Assembly (NCBI GenBank): GCA_963847235.1
Contig: CAWJYU010000014.1
Span: forward strand, 62,001 to 126,000
Direction of reading: 5' to 3'
Length of the DNA: 64,000 nucleotides
DNA from: JACDAN01 sp963847235
Lineage (GTDB): Bacteria; Actinomycetota; Thermoleophilia; Gaiellales; Gaiellaceae
The notes below the pieces were generated by a model. The model worked only from the letters and a program-made list of their open reading frames with translations, ran no database searches and was not told the DNA's origin. The translations under genes were made by a program, and so were the position numbers. Shown here one piece after another: positions 53,843-61,786 of this stretch (the stretch's first letter is position 1; each line of letters opens with the position of its first letter).

Positions 53843-54761
53843 TTAGTACGCCACCGCCCCGCGTCCGGTCACAGCCGCATGGCGCTGCTCGTCGGCCCGG
53901 TAGCTGGAGCGGACGAGCGGACCGGCGAAGACGGAGCCGAAGCCCAGTGCCTCGCCCTGCTCCCGGAACCAGCGGAACTCGTCCGGGTGGACCCAGCGGT
54001 CGATCTTCGCGTGCTTGTCCGACGGCTGGAGGTACTGGCCGATCGTGACCACGTCCACGCCGTTCTCTCTCAGGTCGCGCATCGTGTCGACCACCTCGTC
54101 GTTCGTCTCGCCGAGCCCGACGATGATGCCCGACTTCGTCATTACGCCGTAGTCCGCGAGCTCCTTGGCCCGCCTGAGCAGCCAGAGCGCCTTGTCGTAG
54201 GACGCCTTCGCGCCGCGCATCTTCCGGTGCAGGCGGCGAACCGTCTCGATGTTGTGGTTGAAGACCTCAGGCCGCTCGGCGAGGACGGTGCGCAGCGCCT
54301 CCTCCTCGGCGCCGAGGAAGTCCGGCGTGAGCACCTCGACGCCGGCGCCCGGGAGCTTGTGTTTCAAGGCACGAATGGTGGCCGCGAAGTGGCCGGCCCC
54401 GCGGTCGGGGAGGTCGTCGCGGTCGACCGAGGTGACGACGACGTGCTCGAGCTTCATCGTCGCCGCCGCGTTCGCGAGCCGCAAGCGGCTCGAGCGGATC
54501 CGGCGGATGCTCCGGCTTGCCCGAGTTGACGTAGCAGTAGCGGCAGGCTCTCGTGCAGGTGTCGCCGAGGATCTGGAAGGTCGCCGTGCCGCGGCCCCAG
54601 CACTCGGAGATGTTCGGGCAGCGCGCCTCCTCGCAGACGGTGACGAGGCTGGCGCCGTGGAGCAGCTTCTTGACGTCGAAGTACTGCGAGTCGGGGCTCG
54701 GCGCGCGAACCTTCATCCAGGGAGGCCTGCGGGGCCTGTCGGCGACGGGCAGCGACTTCAC
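53843..54761 (-). CDS. lipA: Lipoyl synthase (apparent +1 frameshift)
   Basis: About 305 residues after correction, from GTG 54761. The lipoyl-synthase auxiliary-cluster motif CEEARCPNISEC and the radical-SAM motif CTRACRYC are both present in the N-terminal part. After EPL near 54488 one surplus G breaks the frame; without it RLANAAATMKLEHVVVTSVDRDD follows, then NHNIETVRRLHRKMRG, SGIIVGLGET and the C-terminal SSYRADEQ. It inserts two sulfurs into octanoyl groups on E2 subunits. It is paired with lipB 540 nt away and with the 2-oxoacid dehydrogenase operon. As an essential-type gene, the frameshift is probably a sequence error. Confidence 0.9.
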
Positions 54762-54817
54762 GCCGGGAATTGTAGGGCGGGAGCGCTCGCGCTCGTCGAG
54801 CGGGCTAAGCTCGCCGG

Positions 54818-55351
54818 GTGCCCGAGGCACCCCTACGGGAGACGAGGTTCGGGCTGGTCGCGGACGTCGATGGCTGGTTCGTCGTCAACGCCCAGGAGGC
54901 TCGGTGGCGCGACTCCGGGCCGTTCGGCGTCTACTGCGACTTCGAAGGCAAGCGGCCTTTTCGGCAGCTCGGGTTCAACATCAGCATCCTCGAGCCCGGC
55001 CAGAGTCTCGGCTACTACCACCGCGAGAGTGGCCAGGAGGACTTCCTCGTGCTGTCGGGCAGCTGCGTCCTGATCGTCGAGGACGAGGAGCGGCAGCTCG
55101 AGGCGTGGGACTTCGTGCATTGCCCACCCGGGACGCCGCACATGATCGTGGGCGCGGGGGATGGTCCTAGCGTCGTGCTGGCGGTTGGTGCGCGCGGGCT
55201 CCCGCGGAAAGGCCTCGTCTACCTTCCGTCCGAGACCGCCGGGAGGCACGGCGTCTCGGTCGACGAGGAGACGACGAAGCCCTCCGAGGCCTACGCCGGT
55301 TTACCGAAGTCGACCCGTGTGTCCTACGGCGGCTGGCTGCCCGACCTCTAG
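54818..55351 (+). CDS. Cupin-domain protein
   Basis: 177 residues from GTG 54818, 6 nt after a TAAGCT box (leaderless). It has a single cupin barrel: GFNISILEPGQSLGYYHRESGQEDFLVLSG (metal-ligand His/Glu in YHRESGQEDF) and WDFVHCPPGTPHMIVGAG (second motif His). The C-terminal ~45 residues are an extension (SETAGRHGVSVDEETTKPSE). The substrate is unknown. It is divergent from lipA and its 3' end overlaps lipB on the other strand by 51 bp. Confidence 0.8.
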   Translation: MPEAPLRETRFGLVADVDGWFVVNAQEARWRDSGPFGVYCDFEGKRPFRQLGFNISILEPGQSLGYYHRESGQEDFLVLSGSCVLIVEDEERQLEAWDFVHCPPGTPHMIVGAGDGPSVVLAVGARGLPRKGLVYLPSETAGRHGVSVDEETTKPSEAYAGLPKSTRVSYGGWLPDL

Positions 55352-56002
55352 GCCGGCGACTTCCTCGAGCTCCAGGTCGAAGACGTCTTGCATCGCCCGG
55401 GCCGCGTGTGGGCGAACCTCGTCCACTGAGACCGGCCGGCCGAGCTCCCGCGCGATCGTCGTGAACGCCGTGTCCTCGAGCCCGCACGCGGTGATCCACT
55501 CCGTGAACGGCGCGGGGTCGAGGTCGACGTTGAGCGCGTACCCGTGGGTGGTCACCCACTTCGAGATGTGGACTCCGATGGAGGCAATCTTTCGCGGCGG
55601 TCGCTCCAGCCAGATCCCGGTCAGGCCCTCGATTCGGGTCGCCTCCACCCCGACCGCGCCGATCGTCCGGATCAGCGCCTCCTCGAGGTCACGGCAGTAC
55701 CTCTTGACGTCCTGCCCGTGCCGCGTGAGGTCGAAGATCGGGTAGCAGACGAGCTGCCCGGGCCCGTGGTACGTGGACTTGCCGCCCCGGTCGGTCTCGA
55801 CGACCTCGACCTCGGCGCCCTCCGGGATGTGGAGCTCACCCTCGTCCGCCCGGCGCCCGAGGGTGACGACCGGCGGGTGCTCGAGCAGGACGACGGTGTC
55901 GGGGATCTCGCCCTGCGCCACAGCGGCGGCCAGCGAGCGCTGGAGCTCCCAGGCCTCGAGGTACGGCACACGGCCCAGCTCGATGAGGTGGCCGGGCCTC
56001 AC
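55301..56002 (-). CDS. lipB: Lipoyl(octanoyl) transferase
   Basis: 233 residues from GTG 56002 (GTGA overlap with the GFA-family gene). Landmarks are VVLLEHPPVVTLGRRADEGEL, RGGKSTYHGPGQLVCYPIFDL, KIASIGVHISKWVTTHGYALNV (catalytic Lys in this region) and ITACGLEDTAFTT (catalytic Cys). It transfers octanoate from ACP to E2 lipoyl domains. The last ~40 residues (LEVGQPAAVGHTGRLR) overlap the convergent cupin gene and are longer than usual. Confidence 0.93.
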   Translation of the reverse strand: MRPGHLIELGRVPYLEAWELQRSLAAAVAQGEIPDTVVLLEHPPVVTLGRRADEGELHIPEGAEVEVVETDRGGKSTYHGPGQLVCYPIFDLTRHGQDVKRYCRDLEEALIRTIGAVGVEATRIEGLTGIWLERPPRKIASIGVHISKWVTTHGYALNVDLDPAPFTEWITACGLEDTAFTTIARELGRPVSVDEVRPHAARAMQDVFDLELEEVAGLEVGQPAAVGHTGRLR

Positions 56003-56403
56003 GTGCTCCGCACCTCGTACCGCGGGAGCCCGTCGTCGGGAAGCGTCTCCCATGCTGCGACCGAGCGGACGTAGTTGTGGAACTCGGGCTTCTGCTCCAG
56101 TCCTTCGTCGATCGCGCTCAGCCGGACGCTGCACTCTTCGGACTCCGGCCAGCCGCCGCCGAACAGATTCGAGCCGCAGCGCGAGCAGAACGTCTTCGCA
56201 CTGCCTTCGTCCGGCTGGTACGTCGTCAGGAGCTCGCGGCCCTGCGTGACCTCGATCGTCTGGCTCCGGGCGCGCCCGTTGGCGGTTCCGACCCCGCCCG
56301 AGATGCGCTTGCACGATGTGCAGTGGCAGAAGGAGGCGACGGTGAACGGCTCGCTGACCTCGAAGCGGACGCTTCCACACCAGCAGCTGCCACGCATCGC
56401 CAC
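55999..56403 (-). CDS. GFA/CENP-V family zinc protein
   Basis: 134 residues. The CENP-V/GFA zinc-binding pattern is complete: GSCWCGSVRFEV, FCHCTSCKRISG and FCSRCGSNLF. Members are glutathione-dependent formaldehyde-activating-like or S-(hydroxymethyl) adduct lyases, but most have no proven activity. GTG 56403 lies 6 nt after a TACGCT box; ATG 56397 is an alternative. It overlaps lipB by 4 nt, so lipB is probably read from this promoter. Confidence 0.85.
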   Translation of the reverse strand: MAMRGSCWCGSVRFEVSEPFTVASFCHCTSCKRISGGVGTANGRARSQTIEVTQGRELLTTYQPDEGSAKTFCSRCGSNLFGGGWPESEECSVRLSAIDEGLEQKPEFHNYVRSVAAWETLPDDGLPRYEVRST

Positions 56404-56463
56404 GGGGGCAGCGTAGCTAGTGGCCCCAGCGTGGATGGCGCTCTCTCGAACGCCCAGCGGCGT

Positions 56464-57960
56464 CTAGTAGTCCGACTCGCCCCAGCTCTCGAGCTTCTGC
56501 TTGAGCGACTGGAGGAACCTTCCGGCGAGGGCGCCGTCGACGAGCCGGTGGTCGTACGTGAGGGTCAGGTTCATGATCGGCCGGATCGCGATCACGTCCT
56601 TGCCGAGCTCGTCCTGGACGACCCACGGACGCTTGACGAGGGCGTAGGTGCCGAGGATCGCGGCCTGCGGCTGGCTGATCACCGGCGTTCCGTGGAAGGT
56701 GCCGTAGCCGCCGGGGTTGGTGATCGTGAACGTTCCGCCCTGCACCTCGTCCGGCGAGAGCTGCTTGTTCCGGGCGCGCTCGGCGATGTCCGTGACCGCC
56801 TGGGCCATCCCGAGGAGGTTCAGGCCTTCCGCGTGCTTGACGACCGGGACGATCAGGCCCTTGCCGTCGGCCAGCTCGACCGCGAAGCCGAGATTGATGA
56901 AGTTCCGCGTGATGATCTTGTCACCGCGGATCTCGCCGTTGATCCACGGGTAGTCGCGCAGCGTCTCGGTGACGCCACGAGCCACGAAGATCAGGTAGGT
57001 CGGGTTGACGCCGTAGCTCTTCTGGAGCTCGGGCTTGAGCTTGTTGCGGATGTCGACGACGCGCGACATGTCGACCTCGATCGCGCTCGTCACGTGCGCC
57101 GAGGTGTCGAGCGAGCGCCGCATGTGCTCGGCGATGCCCTTGCGCATCGCGGTCATCGGCTCCTCGTTCTCCCCGGCCTCGAGCTCGGCTGAGGGCGCAG
57201 CAGCAGCCGCAGCTGGTGCGGGCGCGGGTGCCGGTGGCGGCTGGGCAGGCTGCGCGGGAGCGGGAGCTTCCGGCGGTGGGGCCGGCTGCGCGGGCGTCTC
57301 GGCGGGTGCGGCCGGCGCGGCCGCCTCTGGCGGAGGCGGGGCCTCTGCCGCCGGTTGGGCGGCCTGGCCGCCGGACTCGACGAAGCCGAGGATGTCCTTC
57401 TTTGTCACCCGTCCGCCGCGCCCGGTGCCCGGCACCTGCGAGACGTCGACCCCGTGCTCGGACGCGATCCGCGCGACCACGGGAGAGACGAAGCTCTTGC
57501 TGTCGCCGTTGGCCCCAGCCTCGGCCGGTGCAGGGGCCGGCGCTTCCGCAGCCGGCACTTCCGCGGGCGCCGCCTCGCGCTCCTGCGGCGCGGCAGTCTC
57601 GGCGCTCGCCGCTGCCTCGCTCTCGGCAGCCGCCTCGGCGGTCGCCGGCTCGGGCGGGGCCTCCTCGGCCGCGGGCGCGCCGCCGTCGCTGGACTCGGCC
57701 GGGGCCGCGCCGGGCTCGCCGATCACCGCAAGGCGAGTGCCAACGTCGACGGTTTCGCCCTCCTGGACGAGGATCTGCTGCACGACGCCGGTCCCCGGGC
57801 TCGGCACCTCGGTGTCCACCTTGTCCGTCGAGATCTCGAGCAGCGGCTCGTCGGCCTGGATCTCCTCGCCCTCCTGCTTGAGCCACTTCGTGATCGTCCC
57901 CTCGGAGACGGACACGCCCATCTGGGGCATCACGACGTCGACGGCGGTGGGAGTAGCCAC
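56464..57960 (-). CDS. 2-oxoacid dehydrogenase E2 (dihydrolipoyl acyltransferase)
   Basis: 498 residues. Lipoyl domain at the N-terminus with the lipoyl-Lys in EISTDKVDTEVPSP. A ~100-residue Ala/Pro/Glu-rich linker is followed by the peripheral-subunit-binding domain (SPVVARIASEHGVDVSQVPGTG), a second Pro/Ala linker, and the catalytic domain (residues ~270-498) ending with LTYDHRLVDGALAG, the His-Asp active site. It forms the core of a branched-chain or 2-oxoglutarate-type complex with the E1 genes upstream; the substrate cannot be fixed. It needs LipA/LipB. It is the third gene of the operon, 5 nt after E1beta. No dedicated E3 is seen here. Confidence 0.92.
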   Translation of the reverse strand: MATPTAVDVVMPQMGVSVSEGTITKWLKQEGEEIQADEPLLEISTDKVDTEVPSPGTGVVQQILVQEGETVDVGTRLAVIGEPGAAPAESSDGGAPAAEEAPPEPATAEAAAESEAAASAETAAPQEREAAPAEVPAAEAPAPAPAEAGANGDSKSFVSPVVARIASEHGVDVSQVPGTGRGGRVTKKDILGFVESGGQAAQPAAEAPPPPEAAAPAAPAETPAQPAPPPEAPAPAQPAQPPPAPAPAPAAAAAAPSAELEAGENEEPMTAMRKGIAEHMRRSLDTSAHVTSAIEVDMSRVVDIRNKLKPELQKSYGVNPTYLIFVARGVTETLRDYPWINGEIRGDKIITRNFINLGFAVELADGKGLIVPVVKHAEGLNLLGMAQAVTDIAERARNKQLSPDEVQGGTFTITNPGGYGTFHGTPVISQPQAAILGTYALVKRPWVVQDELGKDVIAIRPIMNLTLTYDHRLVDGALAGRFLQSLKQKLESWGESDY

Positions 57961-57965
57961 GGCTC

Positions 57966-58940
57966 CTAGTACTCAGCCAGTTCTCGCAGTCCTGCGACCA
58001 CGTCGTCGACCTGCGGGATGAACGCCTTCTCGAGCGGCGGCGAGAACGGCACCGGCGTGTCTGGCGCGGCGATGCGCTTGATCGGCGCGTCGAGGTGCTC
58101 GAACGCCTCCTCACCGATCGTGGCTGCAATCTCGCCGCCGAAGCCGCCCGTGCGCGTGTCCTCGTGGAGGACGAGCACCTTGGACGTCTTCTGGGCGCTG
58201 TCGAGCACCGCCTTGCGGTCCCACGGGATGATCGTCCGCAGGTCGACGATCTCGACGGAGACATCGTCCTGCTCGAGCTGCTGCGCCGCCTCGTCGGCCG
58301 TGTAGACCATCGCGCCCCAGGTGACGACGGTGATGTCCTCGCCCTCGCGGTGGATCCGCGCCTTGCCGAAGGGCGTCGTGTAGCGCTCCTCCGGCACCTC
58401 CGCCTTGATCCGGCGGTAGAGGTGCTTGTGCTCGAAGTAGAGGACCGGGTTCGGATCCTCGATCGCGCTGATCAGGAGGCCCTTGGCGTCCTCCGGCGTC
58501 GCCGGGCAGACGACCTTCAGGCCCGCGATGTGCGCAAACGAGCTCTCCGGGTTCTGCGAGTGGAACGGTCCGCCCGAGAAGCCGCCGCCCGACGGGAGCC
58601 GGACGACGATCGGCACCGGCGTGCCGGCCCGGTAGAACTGCTTGGCCGCGACGGTCACGAGCTGGTCCCAGGCGCAGGAGATGAAGTCGGCGAACTGCAT
58701 CTCGGCGACCGGCCGCATGCCCATGATCGCGGCGCCCGTGCAGCCGCCGACGATCGCGGTCTCGGAGAGCGGCGCGTCGATCACGCGCCACGGGCCGAAC
58801 TCCTCCTGGAAGCCGAGCGTGACCTTGAAGGCGCCGCCGTAGACGCCGACGTCCTCCCCGATCACGAAGACGCGGTTGTCGCGCCGCATCTCCTGGCGGA
58901 GACCGTCGGAAATCGCCTGCAGATAGGTCAGTTCTGCCAT
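57966..58940 (-). CDS. 2-oxoacid dehydrogenase E1 beta subunit
   Basis: 324 residues. It is a transketolase-like pyrimidine-binding domain plus C-terminal domain: VFVIGEDVGVYGGAF, VIDAPLSETAIVGGCTGAAIMGMRPVAEMQF, VRLPSGGGFSGGPFHSQNPES, and SKVLVLHEDTRTGGFGGEI. It partners E1alpha in thiamine-diphosphate-dependent decarboxylation. Its ATG shares one base with the E1alpha TAA. The phosphorylation-loop partner and substrate pocket suggest the branched-chain (BCKDH) type, as inference. Confidence 0.93.
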   Translation of the reverse strand: MAELTYLQAISDGLRQEMRRDNRVFVIGEDVGVYGGAFKVTLGFQEEFGPWRVIDAPLSETAIVGGCTGAAIMGMRPVAEMQFADFISCAWDQLVTVAAKQFYRAGTPVPIVVRLPSGGGFSGGPFHSQNPESSFAHIAGLKVVCPATPEDAKGLLISAIEDPNPVLYFEHKHLYRRIKAEVPEERYTTPFGKARIHREGEDITVVTWGAMVYTADEAAQQLEQDDVSVEIVDLRTIIPWDRKAVLDSAQKTSKVLVLHEDTRTGGFGGEIAATIGEEAFEHLDAPIKRIAAPDTPVPFSPPLEKAFIPQVDDVVAGLRELAEY

Positions 58941-59986
58941 TACTTGTGGTGGGGCGTGTCGAGGTCCTCGGGCCGCGCGAACACCTTGTCCGTGACCGAC
59001 GAGGGATCCGGTAGCGGCGAGCTGTCGGCCCGCTCGATCGCCTGGCTGAGCGTCCGCTTGACGCCGGCGGCGACCTCGTCCTCCTCCTCGTCGGTCATCT
59101 CCGCGTTCTCGCGGAGCCAGCTGCGGAACCGCTCGATCGGATCGCGCTTGGCCCACTCCTCGAAGAGCTCCTTCGGGACGTAGAACGCGTCGTCGTGGAC
59201 GGCGTGCCCTTCCATGCGGAGGGTCATCGACTCGATCAGCGTGGGGCCGCCGCCGTCTCGCGCCTTCTCGATCGCCCGCTTGGCCTCGCGGTAGACGGCG
59301 AGCACGTCGGTGCCGTCGACGACCACGCCGTCGAACCCGTACGCGGCGGCCCGGTCGGCGAGCGTCTCGCACGCGTACTCGAGGTGCGTCGGCGTCGAGT
59401 AGGCCCACTGGTTGTTGTCGCAGATAAAGACGATCGGCAGGCGCCGGACGCCCGCCATGTTCATCCCCTCGTGCGCGTCGCCGCGCGCCGAGGCTCCCTC
59501 GCCGAACCAGGAGACGGCGACACGCCGCTCCTCCCGGATCCGGAAGGCGAGCGCGCAGCCGACCCCGACCGGCAGCATCGCGGGCAGGTGGCTGACCATC
59601 GCGAGCAGCCCGAGCTGGGAGTCGGCCATGTGGACGTTGCCGTCGCGGCCGCGCGTCGGGCCGTCCTCGCGGCCCATGTACTGCGCGAAGATCCGCCAGG
59701 GCTCCACACCGCGTGTGACGTGGACGCCCATGTCGCGGTGGAGCGGCGTTCCGACGTCCTCGCCGCCCATCGCCGTGGCGACGCCGACGGAGGACGCCTC
59801 GTTGCCGCGGCCCGTGTAGAAGGAGCCGGGGATCTTCCCCTGCTTGTAGAGGATGTGCCCGCGCTCCTCGATCCCGCGCGTGAGCAGCATGTTGCGGTAG
59901 ATCCCGAACAGGTCCTCGCGGTCGAGGCCCGCCTCGCGGATCTCGTTCAGGGAGGAGACGGGCTCGGCTTCCCGGGCGATCGCCAT
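58940..59986 (-). CDS. 2-oxoacid dehydrogenase E1 alpha subunit
   Basis: 348 residues from ATG 59986, 10 nt after a TAGAGT box (59997-60002). It has the thiamine-diphosphate domain: FYTGRGNEASSVGVATAMGG, GRDGNVHMADSQLGLLAMVSHLP, FGEGASARGDAHEGMNMAGV and CDNNQWAYSTPT, with the loop MEGHAVHDDAFYVP. It is the first gene of the E1alpha-E1beta-E2 operon. The family covers pyruvate, 2-oxoisovalerate and acetoin dehydrogenases; DGNVHM and HAVHDDAFYV favour the branched-chain type. Confidence 0.93.
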   Translation of the reverse strand: MAIAREAEPVSSLNEIREAGLDREDLFGIYRNMLLTRGIEERGHILYKQGKIPGSFYTGRGNEASSVGVATAMGGEDVGTPLHRDMGVHVTRGVEPWRIFAQYMGREDGPTRGRDGNVHMADSQLGLLAMVSHLPAMLPVGVGCALAFRIREERRVAVSWFGEGASARGDAHEGMNMAGVRRLPIVFICDNNQWAYSTPTHLEYACETLADRAAAYGFDGVVVDGTDVLAVYREAKRAIEKARDGGGPTLIESMTLRMEGHAVHDDAFYVPKELFEEWAKRDPIERFRSWLRENAEMTDEEEDEVAAGVKRTLSQAIERADSSPLPDPSSVTDKVFARPEDLDTPHHK

Positions 59987-60021
59987 GCGCGTCGAGACTC
60001 TAACGGTCGAGGCCGAGGGCC

Positions 60022-60185
60022 AGTGCCCCTCCAGGCAATGCACGCCTGCTTCTGGCCCGCGATCACGCGGCGCCAGAGCACACCCTCCTCCTCGCCAAGG
60101 CTGCCTAGCCTTGACTCGTTGGAGTGCGCACTCTGGCTTGGTGCTCGCGACCCAGAAGCGGGGCAGCATCACCTGAAGGGGCACT
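60022..60185. repeat. 164-bp imperfect palindrome between divergent genes
   Basis: The left arm (60022-60083) and right arm (60122-60185) are inverted copies with blocks AGTGCCCCT-CAGG, GCTTCTGG, CGCGA-CAC and GCCAGAG conserved. The centre contains CAAGGCT/AGCCTTG and GAGTGCGCACTC. It fills the gap between the E1alpha operon and the zinc-ribbon gene and reaches the TAGAGT box of the latter. It has no coding capacity. It may be a MITE relic or a large mRNA/DNA hairpin. Confidence 0.55.
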
Positions 60186-60196
60186 AGAGTCGTTCT

Positions 60197-60475
60197 GTGG
60201 GCAAGGCGTCGAACTGGCTCAAGGAGGAGCGGCGGAAGACCCTCGGCGACTGGGTCTCCGTCTGCCTCGGCTGCGGGTTCGCGCAGCGCTACTTCGAGGA
60301 GTGGGAGGCCGATCTGCCCGCCGCCTGCCCGCAGTGCGAGGGCGAGATGCGCTGGCGCTGCCCCTCCTGCGAGGCGCGCTTCACGTCGGCGTTCACCGTG
60401 GAGTGCGAGGCGTGCGGCGAGGAGATCCGGCCGCGCGAGCTCTTCGGCACGGCGATCCGGAAGCCGGCGCGCTAG
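60197..60475 (+). CDS. Small zinc-ribbon protein
   Basis: 92 residues. Four CxxC knuckles are visible: CLGCG, CPQCEG, CPSCEA and CEACGE, giving two zinc ribbons. A basic N-terminal helix (SNWLKEERRK) precedes them. It probably binds nucleic acid or protein. No named family. GTG 60197 lies 6 nt after TAGAGT (60185-60190), a leaderless arrangement. The 3' end overlaps the convergent ASCH gene by 83 bp. Confidence 0.7.
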   Translation: MGKASNWLKEERRKTLGDWVSVCLGCGFAQRYFEEWEADLPAACPQCEGEMRWRCPSCEARFTSAFTVECEACGEEIRPRELFGTAIRKPAR

Positions 60476-60833
60476 CCGCCTTGATCGCGGAGAACCGAAT
60501 CACCGTGACGGTGGCGTCCGCGGCGATCGGCCGGTTGTAGAGCTGGCCGAGGAAGTCCTGCATCTCCTCGGGCCGCCGGATCTCCGGATTGTCGTGCTCG
60601 ATCTCGCGCGGGGAGAGCTCGGCGATCGTCTTCACCTCGACCTTGTCGATGACCGCGTCGAAGATCTTGTCGCGCGGGCTGTACCGGGCGCCGGCGAGAA
60701 CCTGGACGATCATCCCCTTCTTGTACTTGGCCGACTTGTCGCCCAGGCGGATGGTCGCCGTCTTGCGGCGGCTGCGCAGCTGGTCGGCCACGATCGGCGA
60801 GTAGAAGTTCAGGGCGTACATCGGTTCGGGCAC
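60393..60833 (-). CDS. ASCH-domain protein
   Basis: 146 residues. The ASCH (PUA-like) fold is seen in YALNFYSPIVADQLRSRRKTATIRLGDKS, GMIVQVLAGARYSPRDKIFDAVIDKVEV, and ends TVTVIRFSAIKAA. Such domains bind RNA or act as amidohydrolases. The last ~35 residues (SGSPCRRARAAGSPRRTP) are antisense to the zinc-ribbon gene and look unnatural; a TAG one base out of frame just after KAA suggests a lost stop. GTG 60833 is 12 nt after a TATGAT box; ATG 60821 also fits. Confidence 0.8.
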   Translation of the reverse strand: MPEPMYALNFYSPIVADQLRSRRKTATIRLGDKSAKYKKGMIVQVLAGARYSPRDKIFDAVIDKVEVKTIAELSPREIEHDNPEIRRPEEMQDFLGQLYNRPIAADATVTVIRFSAIKAASAPASGSPCRRARAAGSPRRTPRTPR

Positions 60834-60846
60834 CGAGGTCGCAGGA

Positions 60847-61287
60847 TCATACGGCTTCCTCCTCGAGGGCGGTCAGTGCCTTTTCGGCCATCTCGCGCTC
60901 GCTCCTGTAGGCGAGCAGTTTCGGCGCCTCCTCGAGCGGCAGCCAGCGTGCCTCGTCCACTTCGTGGCGGAACGCCTCCGGGACGTCGTCGATCCGGCCG
61001 CGGCGGTAGCGGAGGAGGTAGAAGCTCACGATCTTGAAGATGCGCTGCCCGCCGCGCGTGTACACGTAGCGGACGTCGCCGAGCTTCCCGGCCGAGACCG
61101 CCTCGATCCCGGTTTCCTCCGCGACCTCCCGCAGGGCGGTCGCCTCCGGGTCCTCGCCGCGGCCGATGTTTCCCTTCGGAAGTGCCCAGAGGCCCTCGGG
61201 CCTGCCGCCGGGCCGGATCGCGGCCAGCCACCACCTGCCGCGGAAGCGGCGAACGAGGACGCCGCCGGCCGAGAACTCACGCTCCAT
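60847..61287 (-). CDS. Nudix hydrolase
   Basis: 146 residues from ATG 61287. The Nudix box is GEDPEATALREVAEETGI, preceded by WALPKGNIGRG. The family hydrolyses nucleoside diphosphates linked to another moiety; MutT-like, Ap4A-type and RppH-type are all possible. TACAAA on the - strand (61297-61302) lies 9 nt before the ATG, indicating a leaderless transcript. It is divergent from groES. Confidence 0.9.
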   Translation of the reverse strand: MEREFSAGGVLVRRFRGRWWLAAIRPGGRPEGLWALPKGNIGRGEDPEATALREVAEETGIEAVSAGKLGDVRYVYTRGGQRIFKIVSFYLLRYRRGRIDDVPEAFRHEVDEARWLPLEEAPKLLAYRSEREMAEKALTALEEEAV

Positions 61288-61323
61288 GCGTGAGGCTTTG
61301 TAACAAAGTGGTGCCCGGAAAGC

Positions 61324-61351
61324 TTGCACGCCACCGAATCCCCGTTACAAT
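61324..61351 (+). promoter_or_regulatory. groESL sigma-70-type promoter
   Basis: TTGCAC (61324-61329), 16-bp spacer, TACAAT (61346-61351). The transcription start would fall inside the adjacent CIRCE element. Confidence 0.75.
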
Positions 61352-61356
61352 GCCCC

Positions 61357-61379
61357 GGCACTCTCCCCCCACGAGTGCC
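61357..61379. promoter_or_regulatory. CIRCE operator (HrcA-binding)
   Basis: GGCACTC-N9-GAGTGCC, which matches the CIRCE consensus core GCACTC-N9-GAGTGC exactly. It lies 5 nt downstream of the -10 and 40 nt before the groES start, the usual position for HrcA repression of groESL. Confidence 0.88.
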
Positions 61380-61419
61380 AGTAGCTGTCACAAAGTCTCG
61401 GACAACAGGAGGTCGGTTG

Positions 61420-61761
61420 ATGGATTTGCAGCCGCTTGGCGACCGTCTCATCGTCGAGGTCCTCGACGAGGAGGAGCAGACGGTCAGCGGGATCGTGCTG
61501 CCCGACACCGCGAAGGAGAAGCCGCAGCGCGGCCGCGTCCTCGCGGTGGGCCCGGGCACACGCGATGAAGACGGAGAGTTCGTCGGCATGGAAGTCGCCG
61601 AGGGCGACGAGATCGTCTTCTCGAAGTACGGCGGGACGGAGATCAAGGTCGGGAGCGACGAGTACCTGATCCTGCGCGAGTCGGACGTCCTGGCGAAGGT
61701 GGCGGGCGGCGGCAAGAAGTCCGCCGGCAAGAAGAAGGAGATGGCGGGCGCAAGCGCCTGA
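61420..61761 (+). CDS. groES: Co-chaperonin GroES
   Basis: 113 residues from ATG 61420, with AGGAGG at 61407-61412. It has the GroES fold: LQPLGDRLIVEVLDEEEQTVSGIVLPDTAKEKPQRGRVLAVG, whose mobile loop is TVSGIVLPD, and EVAEGDEIVFSKYGGTEIK. A Lys/Gly-rich tail (GGGKKSAGKKKEMAGASA) extends ~15 residues beyond typical GroES. It caps GroEL rings. It is followed 25 nt later by groEL and controlled by the promoter/CIRCE pair upstream. Confidence 0.95.
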   Translation: MDLQPLGDRLIVEVLDEEEQTVSGIVLPDTAKEKPQRGRVLAVGPGTRDEDGEFVGMEVAEGDEIVFSKYGGTEIKVGSDEYLILRESDVLAKVAGGGKKSAGKKKEMAGASA

Positions 61762-61786
61762 CCCACCGAACACACGGAGGAACTGA

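Noticed and set aside
61417..61761. TTG 61417 as groES start
   Set aside because: The adjacent ATG 61420 has better spacing to AGGAGG and matches the family start.
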